Positions 1-7,455 of a DNA stretch of 25,673 nt are shown here, in pieces (position 1 is the stretch's first letter; each line of letters opens with the position of its first letter). Position numbers and translations under genes: made by a program. The notes under the pieces were generated by a model that did no database searches, was not told the DNA's origin, and saw only the letters and a list, made by a program, of their open reading frames with translations. The stretch is taken from contig JAEYRT010000063.1 of the NCBI GenBank assembly GCA_023435325.1, positions 1 to 25,673 of the forward strand, in the 5' to 3' direction. The stretch comes from Pseudomonadota bacterium (lineage in GTDB: Bacteria; Pseudomonadota; Gammaproteobacteria; Burkholderiales; Burkholderiaceae_C).

Positions 1-525
1 ATGTCGGCCTACCAGATGTGCATCATGGGGGGCACAGCCCTGGGCGCGGCGCTGTGGGGCTAGGTGGCGGCGCTCTCCAGCGTGCCCACCAGCCTGCTGT
101 GTGCAGCCGTGGTCGGTGTGGCGTGCATGCTGCTGGTGCAGCGGGTGGCGCTGGACCGCCAGGTGCTGGAGGATCTCAGCCCCTCCAAGGCCTTTGAGCC
201 GCCACGCAACAGCAAGCCCGAGGAAGGCCGCGTGGTGGTGCACATCGAGTTCCTCATCAACCCCGCCAAGGCCCGACGCTTTCGCATCCTCATGCAGGAA
301 AGCCGGCGCAGCCGCATGCGCCAGGGTGCCTTGTCATGGCGCTTGCTGCACAGCATGGAGCGCCCCGAGCGCTACATTGAGGAGATCGTGGATGAATCCT
401 GGACCGAACACTTGCGTCGCTTCGAGCGCGTGACCACCGCCGATGTGGCGCTGCGCGAGCGCAAGCTGGCCTTTCACGTGGCGGATGCGCCACCGCGGGT
501 GACCCGTTTCTTTGAAACGGAATAG
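1..525 (+). pseudogene. MFS_3-type exporter, C-terminal part, interrupted by an in-frame TAG (5' end outside window)
   Basis: Frame 1 is open from base 1, meets TAG at 61-63, then continues in the same frame to TAG at 523-525. The segment before the stop ends in ALWG and the segment after begins VAALSS. In EntS-like MFS_3 transporters this stretch of a late transmembrane helix normally reads WGQVA, so a single C-to-T change of a CAG Gln codon explains the stop. Downstream are one more hydrophobic helix (about 16 residues) and a soluble tail of about 100 residues. The tail has the pattern of the antibiotic-biosynthesis-monooxygenase-like domain that ends this family (VHIEFLINPAKA, SWTEHLRRFERVT, PPRVTRFF). 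Family role: proton-driven efflux across the inner membrane. The tail could be translated from the GTG at 64 directly after the stop, but it would lack the transporter. A true pseudogene and a sequencing error cannot be separated here. The ATG at base 1 is probably internal. Confidence 0.75.
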
Positions 526-531
526 AACAAA

Positions 532-628
532 ACAAAAAAGTGAGCTGTTAGCGCTTGGTAATCAACATTTTCAGATAGATAAGTATCTGAAATGCAGGTG
601 TATCAAACGCCAGCCGCTCTCTTTTATT
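532..628. repeat. Palindromic intergenic repeat, copy A
   Basis: This imperfect inverted repeat fills the convergent junction between the MFS_3 remnant and the next MFS gene. The left arm reads AAAAAAGTGAGCTGTTAGCG. The right arm, read on the minus strand, gives AAAAGAGAGCGGCTGGCG. The centre is a perfect 9-bp stem, TTTCAGATA (569-577) and TATCTGAAA (584-592), with a 6-base loop. Five further relatives occur in the window. It may also act as a two-way terminator, since A/T tracts flank both sides. Confidence 0.75.
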
Positions 629-1862
629 ACTTGCTACGCCCAATGGGTTGCAGCGGCCAAGTGATCAGCAGCCACAGCGCCATCAGCACCGATGTTGCGC
701 TGAACAAGGCGGACATGCCGCCCCACTGGGCCAGCGCGCCCCCCAGAAAGCCACCGGCAAACAGGCCCAGCGACTGCAGCGTGTTGTAAGCGCCCAGAGC
801 GGCGCCTCGCAAATGGGCAGGCGCCATGCGCGAGACCAGGCTGGGCTGGCTGGCCTCCAGCGCGTTGAAGCCAACAAAAAACAGAAACATGAGCACACCC
901 ATGAGCGCCAGCGAAGGCACGGCGCTCGTGCGTGCCAGCACGCCCAGACCCACCTGCACCAGCATCACCAGCCCGATCGAGCCCAGCAATGCCATGCGCA
1001 GCCGGCCCTTGCGCTCCAGCGAGAACAGCGCGCCCATGGCCACCAGCGACAACACCACGGCGGGCAGGTACAGCTTCCAGTGCCCCTCCTTGTCCAGCCC
1101 TGCAGCCACCAGCAAGGCAGGCACGGCCACCCACATGGCCATCTGTACGGTGTGCAGGATGAACACCCCGGCATTCAGGCGCAGCAAATCCTTGTGCTGC
1201 AGCAGTTCAGCGGGTTTGCCGCGCGGTGCGCTGCAGTGCTGGGCCGGTTCGGCAGGCACAACCCAGAGCACCACCGCCATGCCGGCCAGCGCCAGCGCAA
1301 AAGTCAGGCCGAAGATGCCCGACAGCCCCACCCAGGCTGCCAACACGGGGCTGAGCACCAGCGCCAGCGCGAACATCAGGCCAATCGAGCCCCCGACCAT
1401 GGCCATGGCCTTGGTGCGCACGCTGTCGCGGGTCAGATCAGCCATCAGTGCCGTCACGGCGGCCGAAACCGCACCAGCGCCCTGCAGGGCTCGGCCCAGC
1501 ATCAGACCCATGAGCGAATCGGCCAGCGCCGCCACCAGACTGCCCAGCGCGAACACGGCCAGCCCGCCGATGATGATGCGCTTGCGCCCCCAGCGGTCCG
1601 AGGCCATGCCCAGCGGCAGCTGGAACACGGCCTGCGTCAACCCGTACAGCCCCAGGGCCAGGCCCACCATGGCCGCATCCTGCCCGCCGGGGTAGCGGGC
1701 GGCTTCCAGGGCAAACACCGGCAGCACCAGAAACAGCCCCAGCATGCGCAGCGCAAAAATCAGCGCCAGGCTGGCGCTGGCGCGCAGCTCCTGCGAAGAC
1801 ATCTTGCCGCTGACTGCGGCTCCGGAGGTGGTGTGGAAGGGTTGGTTGTGGGGGTGAGACAC
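627..1862 (-). CDS. Major facilitator superfamily transporter (YajR-like)
   Basis: A 411-residue protein of the size and pattern of a 12-helix MFS permease of the inner membrane, likely a drug or metabolite:H+ antiporter; the substrate cannot be read from sequence. Loop 2-3 carries the MFS signature as GMASDRWGRKR (residues about 105-115), followed by GRALQGAGAVSAAV in helix 4, which resembles the antiporter motif C region. The first start is GTG at 1862 and has no convincing ribosome site. ATG at 1802 (MSSQELRAS) would remove 20 hydrophilic residues and put the first helix at the usual place, so it is an equally good start. The gene diverges from uvrA. The UAA stop at 627-629 directly abuts repeat copy A, giving TAATAAAAG. 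In several betaproteobacteria a gene like this sits between uvrA and ssb; no ssb follows here. Confidence 0.88.
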   Translation of the reverse strand: MSHPHNQPFHTTSGAAVSGKMSSQELRASASLALIFALRMLGLFLVLPVFALEAARYPGGQDAAMVGLALGLYGLTQAVFQLPLGMASDRWGRKRIIIGGLAVFALGSLVAALADSLMGLMLGRALQGAGAVSAAVTALMADLTRDSVRTKAMAMVGGSIGLMFALALVLSPVLAAWVGLSGIFGLTFALALAGMAVVLWVVPAEPAQHCSAPRGKPAELLQHKDLLRLNAGVFILHTVQMAMWVAVPALLVAAGLDKEGHWKLYLPAVVLSLVAMGALFSLERKGRLRMALLGSIGLVMLVQVGLGVLARTSAVPSLALMGVLMFLFFVGFNALEASQPSLVSRMAPAHLRGAALGAYNTLQSLGLFAGGFLGGALAQWGGMSALFSATSVLMALWLLITWPLQPIGRSK

Positions 1863-1973
1863 GCGCTAAAACCGGTTGGAAGGGCACAAAAAAACCGCCT
1901 GTTGCGGCCGGCGTGACCAAGCATCTGCGGCCAGCGCCAATCCCTTATTGTCTGCGATTGGGCTGGCTGCCGC

Positions 1974-2002
1974 CAGACATCGCGCCCGCAAATCTCTATG
2001 AT
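1974..2002 (+). promoter_or_regulatory. Candidate sigma-70 promoter for uvrA
   Basis: CAGACA (1974-1979, four of six matches to TTGACA) and TATGAT (1997-2002, five of six matches to TATAAT) are separated by exactly 17 bases. Transcription would start near 2009. That is downstream of the ATG at 1998, so it favours the internal uvrA start at 2106. No LexA-type CTGT-N8-ACAG box is visible here. This is a motif match only. Confidence 0.35.
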
Positions 2003-2105
2003 GGTTGATTTGGCTTTGCACACACTGCCCCTCGTGACTGCAGCTTCTACTTCTTCCTTGCCCGTGGAGCCCGCTGACGCCGCTGGCCGCTATCTGGGCC
2101 ATACC

Positions 2106-5036
2106 ATGGGCCACAGCCGCATCAGCATTCGCGGTGCGCGCACGCACAACCTCAAGAACATTGACCTGGACATCCCGCGCAACCAACTGGTGGTGATCAC
2201 CGGGCTGTCGGGTTCGGGCAAGTCCAGCCTGGCGTTTGACACGCTCTACGCTGAAGGCCAGCGCCGCTATGTGGAAAGCCTGTCAGCCTATGCACGGCAG
2301 TTTCTGGGGCAACTCGACAAGCCCGATGTGGATTTGATCGAAGGCTTGTCGCCCGCGATTGCCATCGAGCAAAAGGCCGCCAGCCACAACCCGCGCTCCA
2401 CCGTGGGCACGATCACCGAGATCAACGACTACCTGCGCCTGCTGTTTGCACGTGCAGGCACGCCCTACTGCCCCGAACACAATCTGCCGCTGCAGGCGCA
2501 GACCATCAGCCAGATGGTGGACGCCATCCTCGCCCTGCCCGAGGGCACCAGGCTGATGCTGATTGCCCCCGTGGCCCGCAGCCGCAAGGGCGACTTTGCC
2601 GAGCTGTTTGCGCAAATGCAGGCCCAGGGCTACATCCGCTTTCGCATCAATGGCAGCGTTGTCGATGGCGCCGATCTCCCGCCCCTGGACAAGCACACCA
2701 AACACGACATTGACGTGGTGGTGGACCGCATCAAGGTGCGTGGCGATCTGCAGCAGCGCCTGGCCGAAAGCATTGAGGCGGCGCTGCGCATTGGCGGCGA
2801 GGCATCCAGCGGCCGCGTACTGGCCGTGGACATGGATTCGGGCCAGGAGCACATCTTCAGCAGCCGCTTTGCCTGCCCGTTGTGCACCTACTCGCTCGAA
2901 GAGCTGGAGCCGCGCTTGTTCTCTTTCAACTCGCCCATGGGCGCCTGCCCCAGCTGCGATGGTCTGGGGCTGAGCGAGGACTTCGATCCGGACAAGGTCG
3001 TACCCCATCCCTCCGTCAGCGTGGCCAATGGCGCCATCCACGGCTGGGACCGCCGCAACCAGACCTACTTCACGCTGCTGCAAAGCATTGCCCGGCACTA
3101 CGGCCAGGATGTAGAGGCCGCGTTCGAGAGCTGGCCTGCGGAAGTGCGGCAAGTGGTGCTGTGGGGCTCGGGCACGGAAAAGATTGCCTTTACCTACGAA
3201 GCAGATGGCAAACCCACGGTGGTGGAACACGTGTTTGAAGGCGTGATCCCGAATATGGCGCGCCGCCTGCGGGAAACCGACTCGCACATCGTGCGTGACG
3301 ACCTGGGCCGCCTGCGCAGCATCCGCACCTGCCCTGACTGCCATGGCACGCGGCTGCGCCGCGAAGCGCGCTTTGTGCGCGTGGGCGAAGGGCCGCAGGC
3401 CCGCGCCATTTACGAAGTCAGCCACGCCACGCTGGCCGAAGCACACCAGTGGTTCAGCCGTCTGCAGCTGGCGGGCAACAAGGCCGATATTGCCGAGAAG
3501 GTAGTGACCGAGATTGCCTCGCGCCTGCGCTTTTTGCTGGATGTGGGGCTGAACTACCTGAGCCTGGACCGCAGCGCCGACACGCTCTCGGGCGGCGAAT
3601 CGCAACGCATCCGCCTGGCCAGCCAGATTGGCAGCGGTCTGACGGGCGTGATGTATGTGCTCGACGAGCCCAGCATTGGCCTGCACCAGCGCGACAACGA
3701 CCGCCTGATTGCGACGCTGGAGCACCTGCGCAACATCGGCAACAGCGTGATCGTGGTCGAGCACGACGAGGACATGATGCGCGCCGCCGACTGCCTGATC
3801 GACATGGGGCCGGGTGCCGGCGTGCACGGGGGCCGCGTGATGGCGCAAGGCACGTTCGACGAAGTCAAGGCCACGCCCGATTCGCCCACCGGCCAGTATC
3901 TGAGCGGCACCAAACAGATCGCCGTGCCCAAACGTCGCACACCGTGGCTGCCGGTCAAGGTCGATGCTGAAACTGCCAAGCCTGCCACGGGTTTCCCGAG
4001 CATTCCAGGCAGCGATGTCGTCAACCACCACGGCCTGCAAGCCCTGCGCGTGGTGGGTGCCAGCGGCCACAACCTGCGGGATGTGACCGTGGAGTTTCCC
4101 GTCGGTCTGTTCACCTGCGTGACAGGGGTCTCAGGCTCGGGCAAATCGACCCTGGTCAACGACACGCTGTACGCTGAAGTGGCGCGCCAGCTCTACCGTG
4201 CCAGCGCCGAACCGGCAGCGCACCAGGCGCTGGAAGGCCTGGAGCACTTTGACAAAGTGATCAACGTCGACCAAGCACCGATTGGTCGCACGCCGCGCAG
4301 CAACCCAGCTACTTACACCGGCTTGTTCGGGCCGATTCGCGAACTGTTCACCGAAACCACAACGGCCCGCGAACGTGGCTACGGCCCCGGGCGCTTTAGC
4401 TTCAACGTCGCCGGTGGCCGCTGCGAAGCCTGCCAGGGCGACGGCATGATCAAGGTGGAAATGCACTTCCTGCCCGATGTGTACGTGCCTTGTGATGTGT
4501 GCCACGGCCAGCGCTACAACCGCGAAACGCTGGAGGTGCAGTGGAAGGGCAAGAACATTGCCGATGTGCTGGGCATGACGGTGGAAGAGGCCCACACCTT
4601 TTTCAAGGATGTGCCCAGCATCCACCGCAAGCTGCAGACGCTGCTGGACGTGGGCCTGGGTTATATCCGCTTGGGCCAAAGCGCGACCACGCTCTCGGGC
4701 GGCGAGGCGCAGCGCGTCAAGCTGGCCCAGGAGCTGTCCAAGCGCGACACGGGCCGCACGCTCTACATCCTCGACGAACCCACCACGGGCCTGCATTTTG
4801 CCGATGTGGAACTGCTGCTCAAGGTGCTGCACCAGCTGCGCGATGCGGGCAACACCATCGTGGTTATCGAGCACAACCTGGATGTGATCAAGACCGCTGA
4901 CTGGATCATCGACATGGGGCCCGAAGGCGGTGCCGGCGGCGGCCAGGTGGTGGCCACAGGCACGCCCGAACAGGTGGCTGCGCACCCGGACAGCCATACG
5001 GGCCGCTATCTGCAGGCGTATCTGCAGCGACAGTAG
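2106..5036 (+). CDS. uvrA: UvrABC excinuclease subunit A
   Basis: UvrA is the damage-recognition ATPase of nucleotide excision repair; as a dimer it loads UvrB onto distorted DNA. With ATG 2106 the protein has 976 residues. It contains Walker A1 GLSGSGKSS (33-41), a first zinc site C257/C260/C281/C284, and a CPDCHG module near 409. ABC signature 1 is LSGGESQ (494-500) with Walker B ending VLDEPS. Walker A2 is GVSGSGKST (674-682), the second zinc site is C773/C776/C796/C799, and ABC signature 2 is LSGGEAQ (863-869) with LDEPTTG. All key residues are intact. The frame is open from ATG 1998 (1012 aa), but the extra 36 residues are unlike the family N-terminus, where homologs begin just before IRGARTHNLKN, and they overlap a candidate promoter. 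Neither start has a strong ribosome site. The gene diverges from the MFS gene and converges on the chemotaxis gene. Confidence 0.97.
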   Translation: MGHSRISIRGARTHNLKNIDLDIPRNQLVVITGLSGSGKSSLAFDTLYAEGQRRYVESLSAYARQFLGQLDKPDVDLIEGLSPAIAIEQKAASHNPRSTVGTITEINDYLRLLFARAGTPYCPEHNLPLQAQTISQMVDAILALPEGTRLMLIAPVARSRKGDFAELFAQMQAQGYIRFRINGSVVDGADLPPLDKHTKHDIDVVVDRIKVRGDLQQRLAESIEAALRIGGEASSGRVLAVDMDSGQEHIFSSRFACPLCTYSLEELEPRLFSFNSPMGACPSCDGLGLSEDFDPDKVVPHPSVSVANGAIHGWDRRNQTYFTLLQSIARHYGQDVEAAFESWPAEVRQVVLWGSGTEKIAFTYEADGKPTVVEHVFEGVIPNMARRLRETDSHIVRDDLGRLRSIRTCPDCHGTRLRREARFVRVGEGPQARAIYEVSHATLAEAHQWFSRLQLAGNKADIAEKVVTEIASRLRFLLDVGLNYLSLDRSADTLSGGESQRIRLASQIGSGLTGVMYVLDEPSIGLHQRDNDRLIATLEHLRNIGNSVIVVEHDEDMMRAADCLIDMGPGAGVHGGRVMAQGTFDEVKATPDSPTGQYLSGTKQIAVPKRRTPWLPVKVDAETAKPATGFPSIPGSDVVNHHGLQALRVVGASGHNLRDVTVEFPVGLFTCVTGVSGSGKSTLVNDTLYAEVARQLYRASAEPAAHQALEGLEHFDKVINVDQAPIGRTPRSNPATYTGLFGPIRELFTETTTARERGYGPGRFSFNVAGGRCEACQGDGMIKVEMHFLPDVYVPCDVCHGQRYNRETLEVQWKGKNIADVLGMTVEEAHTFFKDVPSIHRKLQTLLDVGLGYIRLGQSATTLSGGEAQRVKLAQELSKRDTGRTLYILDEPTTGLHFADVELLLKVLHQLRDAGNTIVVIEHNLDVIKTADWIIDMGPEGGAGGGQVVATGTPEQVAAHPDSHTGRYLQAYLQRQ

Positions 5037-5054
5037 CGCTGGCACATCGCTTCG

Positions 5055-5150
5055 GTTTCAGGAGCTTCCTGCGCTGCATTCATAAGCACTTCAGAAACAT
5101 TCAACCCTCATTGCCTTGCAAAGCAAGCGCAAGCAGCTATCAAAAACAAA
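5055..5150. repeat. Palindromic intergenic repeat, copy C
   Basis: This more degenerate member lies in the convergent junction of uvrA and the chemotaxis gene. The left arm contains GAGCTTCCTGCGCTGC. The right arm, read on the minus strand, contains TTTTTGATAGCTGCTTGCGC. The arms are imperfectly complementary. GAGCTTCC is shared with copies B and F, and AGCTGCT with copies B, D and E. Confidence 0.6.
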
Positions 5151-5164
5151 GGGGCGCACGCCCC
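5151..5164 (-). terminator. Probable rho-independent terminator of the chemotaxis gene
   Basis: On the minus strand a GGGGC/GCCCC stem with a short GTGC loop is followed by TTTGTTTTT. It lies 46 bases beyond the stop codon of the minus-strand gene. The T-rich run belongs to the edge of repeat copy C, so repeat and terminator are joined. Confidence 0.6.
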
Positions 5165-5210
5165 CATGTCTTTGGATCTGATGGCCCACCGTCGCAGCGG
5201 ACCGTGGGCC

Positions 5211-7208
5211 TCAGGCCGGGGTTGACAGCGCCAGCTGCGTGGTCTGCAGGGCCGCTCCGCCAGCCGCCGCACGCGGCTGCGCTTCCACGCGGAAGAAGGT
5301 CACGGCATCCACCAGCTCCTGCCCCTGCTGTTTCAGGCTGTTCGCCGCAGCCGCCATTTCCTCGACCAGGGCCGCATTCTGCTGCGTTGCCTGGTCCATC
5401 TGCTGCACGGCTTCGCCAATCTGCGCCACGCCGTTGGCCTGCTCCTGGCTGGCACTGCTGATGGCGCCAACGATGGTGCTGACCTTCTGGATGGACTGCA
5501 CCACATCATGCATGGTGGTGCCCGCCTGCTGCACCAGCACATTGCCCTCACCGACACGCGAAACGCTGGTTTCAATCAGCTGCTTGATTTCCTTGGCGGC
5601 TTCCGCGCTGCGCTGCGCCAGCGCGCGCACTTCACCCGCGACCACGGCAAAACCGCGACCCTGCTCACCGGCGCGGGCCGCTTCCACCGCCGCGTTCAGG
5701 GCCAGGATGTTGGTCTGAAAGGCAATGCCGTCAATCACGCCGATGATGTCGGCAATCCTGCGGCTGCTCTCATGAATGCCCTGCATGGTCTGCACCACGC
5801 GTTCGACCACCTCGCCGCCTTGCGCTGCCACCTCGCGCGCCGATTGCGCCAGCTGGCTGGCTTCGCGTGCATTGTCAGCGTTGTTGCGCACCGTGGCGCT
5901 GAGTTCCTCCATGGACGCTGCCGTTTGCTCGATCGCACTGGCCTGGCTTTCCGTGCGGCCGGACAGGTCCATATTGCCCTGCGCGATTTCTGCACTGGCC
6001 AGGGCCACGCTGTCCGCACCCTGGCGCACCTGGGGCACCAGTGGACGCAGACGCGCACGCATTTGCTGCTGCGCATCCAGCAGCACGCCCACCTCATTGG
6101 TGCCGACGGCGACATCGGCGCCATGCAGGTCGCCTTGCGCCACGGCCTGGGCCAGCTCCACGGCGCGCAGCAAAGGCTGGGTCAGCGAACGCACGAACAC
6201 CACCGCCAGGCCAATGGCGGCGGCCACGGCCAATGCCATCAACACCAGCACGAGCACCAGCTGCTGGCGCAAGGCCGCTGCCTCCTGGCGCAGATCCTGG
6301 GTCAGCAACTGCGTACCGTCCACGGCGATGGTGTTGATTGCCTCGATAGCACGCGTCAGCGAGTCAAAAAAATGGGTGGCAGACAAGGACAGCGTCTGCG
6401 CTTCAATCAGCTGCTCGCTGGCCAGCTTCAGGCTGTCGTTCGTCAGGCCGGACACCTTCTGTGCAGCGCTGTGCAGATGCTCGCGGAACATTGCGTTGGC
6501 CTGGATGCCACGCTCCAGCGAACGGCCGACCTGTAGCGACAGCTCGTTCACGCGCTTGTGCAGGGCGCGCAGCGCTCCGCGGTTTTCCGGTGACAGGGTG
6601 CGCTGTGCCAGGAAACCCGCCCCCTGACCACGCAGCAGGCCCAGGTTTTCGCTCAGCACGGGGGCCTGCACCAGCAACGCCTGCACCAGCGCCTGGTCGT
6701 CCTTGCGGGGTGTGACCAGCAGGCTGAAGGCATGCATCAGCTCTTCATTGAGCAGCAGCAGGTGGTTCACCAGCTGGGTGTGCTGCGCCATGCTCTGTGG
6801 CGCGCTGATGCTGCGGCTGTTCACCGACGCTTCCAGGGCCTGCCATGTCTGCACCAGCTGCTGCAACTGCTGCTCCAAGGCCGCGGGAGCCTGGGCCTGG
6901 CGCAATTCCTGTTGCGCCTTTTCAAGGGCCTGGTGGACGGCATCGCGCAGCGCGGGACGGCGCGACGCCATGGTTGCATCACCACCGAGCATGCCCGCCG
7001 TGGTGCCACGATGCACCTGCAGGCGCTGTACGGCCGCATTGACGGCCATGACGGGGGGCATGCCGCGCGCCTCATGTTCGGCCTGGCGCAGTTCGCCCAG
7101 CGCATCGCTGACGTAGAGGCTGAGCGGCACCATCACCATCACCAGTGCAACGAGGCCAAGAAACAGAAAATTGTGGGAGAGACGAAGCCTTTGCAGCCAA
7201 TGTGTCAT
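5211..7208 (-). CDS. Methyl-accepting chemotaxis protein
   Basis: A 665-residue chemoreceptor. It has an N-terminal transmembrane helix (about 13-34), a long helical periplasmic sensor region (about 35-315), a second membrane helix (about 316-341), a HAMP linker (about 337-390) and a cytoplasmic signalling coiled coil. The conserved hairpin tip IIGVIDGIAFQTNILALN and following residues (488-530) would contact CheA and CheW. The sensor region has two RG-rich helices (VHRGTTAGMLGG near 66 and LRGQGAGFLAQ near 192) resembling the nitrate/nitrite-sensing NIT fold; this is a tentative assignment from pattern only. The C-terminus ends LSTPA with no CheR-docking pentapeptide. ATG 7208 is chosen over ATG 7268 because AGGAAGA lies just upstream of it and the 20 extra residues are not family-like. 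It is an isolated gene with no che or flagellar neighbours, divergent from the flavoprotein gene. Confidence 0.93.
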   Translation of the reverse strand: MTHWLQRLRLSHNFLFLGLVALVMVMVPLSLYVSDALGELRQAEHEARGMPPVMAVNAAVQRLQVHRGTTAGMLGGDATMASRRPALRDAVHQALEKAQQELRQAQAPAALEQQLQQLVQTWQALEASVNSRSISAPQSMAQHTQLVNHLLLLNEELMHAFSLLVTPRKDDQALVQALLVQAPVLSENLGLLRGQGAGFLAQRTLSPENRGALRALHKRVNELSLQVGRSLERGIQANAMFREHLHSAAQKVSGLTNDSLKLASEQLIEAQTLSLSATHFFDSLTRAIEAINTIAVDGTQLLTQDLRQEAAALRQQLVLVLVLMALAVAAAIGLAVVFVRSLTQPLLRAVELAQAVAQGDLHGADVAVGTNEVGVLLDAQQQMRARLRPLVPQVRQGADSVALASAEIAQGNMDLSGRTESQASAIEQTAASMEELSATVRNNADNAREASQLAQSAREVAAQGGEVVERVVQTMQGIHESSRRIADIIGVIDGIAFQTNILALNAAVEAARAGEQGRGFAVVAGEVRALAQRSAEAAKEIKQLIETSVSRVGEGNVLVQQAGTTMHDVVQSIQKVSTIVGAISSASQEQANGVAQIGEAVQQMDQATQQNAALVEEMAAAANSLKQQGQELVDAVTFFRVEAQPRAAAGGAALQTTQLALSTPA

Positions 7209-7363
7209 TGCGAGATCTTCCTGACACTGCCCAGCACAAAAGCGCACAGGCTTCATACTGTCCAGCAAAAAATAACAAAATGCATCTATAGGTGTAAGTA
7301 TCTACCCGGCATCGCAAATGCGGATGTCTCCCAGGCAAACCGCGCACGCCAAAGCCTTACACC

Positions 7364-7377
7364 TTGACTCACATCAA
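7364..7377. promoter_or_regulatory. FNR/ANR-like binding site
   Basis: TTGACTCACATCAA matches the FNR-family consensus TTGAT-N4-ATCAA at nine of ten fixed positions, and is contained in the inverted repeat CTTGA-N6-TCAAG. It is centred about 85 bases before the flavoprotein start and about 160 bases before the chemotaxis gene start, so it could serve either promoter. No clear -10 box lies at the proper distance, so the assignment rests on the motif and its position. Confidence 0.4.
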
Positions 7378-7455
7378 GCAAGAGGTGGGCCACTCCTCTG
7401 AGTCTGCCGACAGCGGAGTGCGCTTTCGGCCTTTGCTGCGCGCCCCTCTCCCACC

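Noticed and set aside
61..63. TAG read as pyrrolysine or another recoded amino acid
   Set aside because: Nothing suggests pyrrolysine machinery in this lineage, and a one-base change from CAG explains the codon more simply.
648..1916. A 422-codon plus-strand frame
   Set aside because: It is antisense to the MFS gene and very rich in Gln, His and Arg, which reflects complementary hydrophobic codons.
2283..4070. A 595-codon minus-strand frame
   Set aside because: It is antisense to uvrA, with composition typical of a shadow frame.
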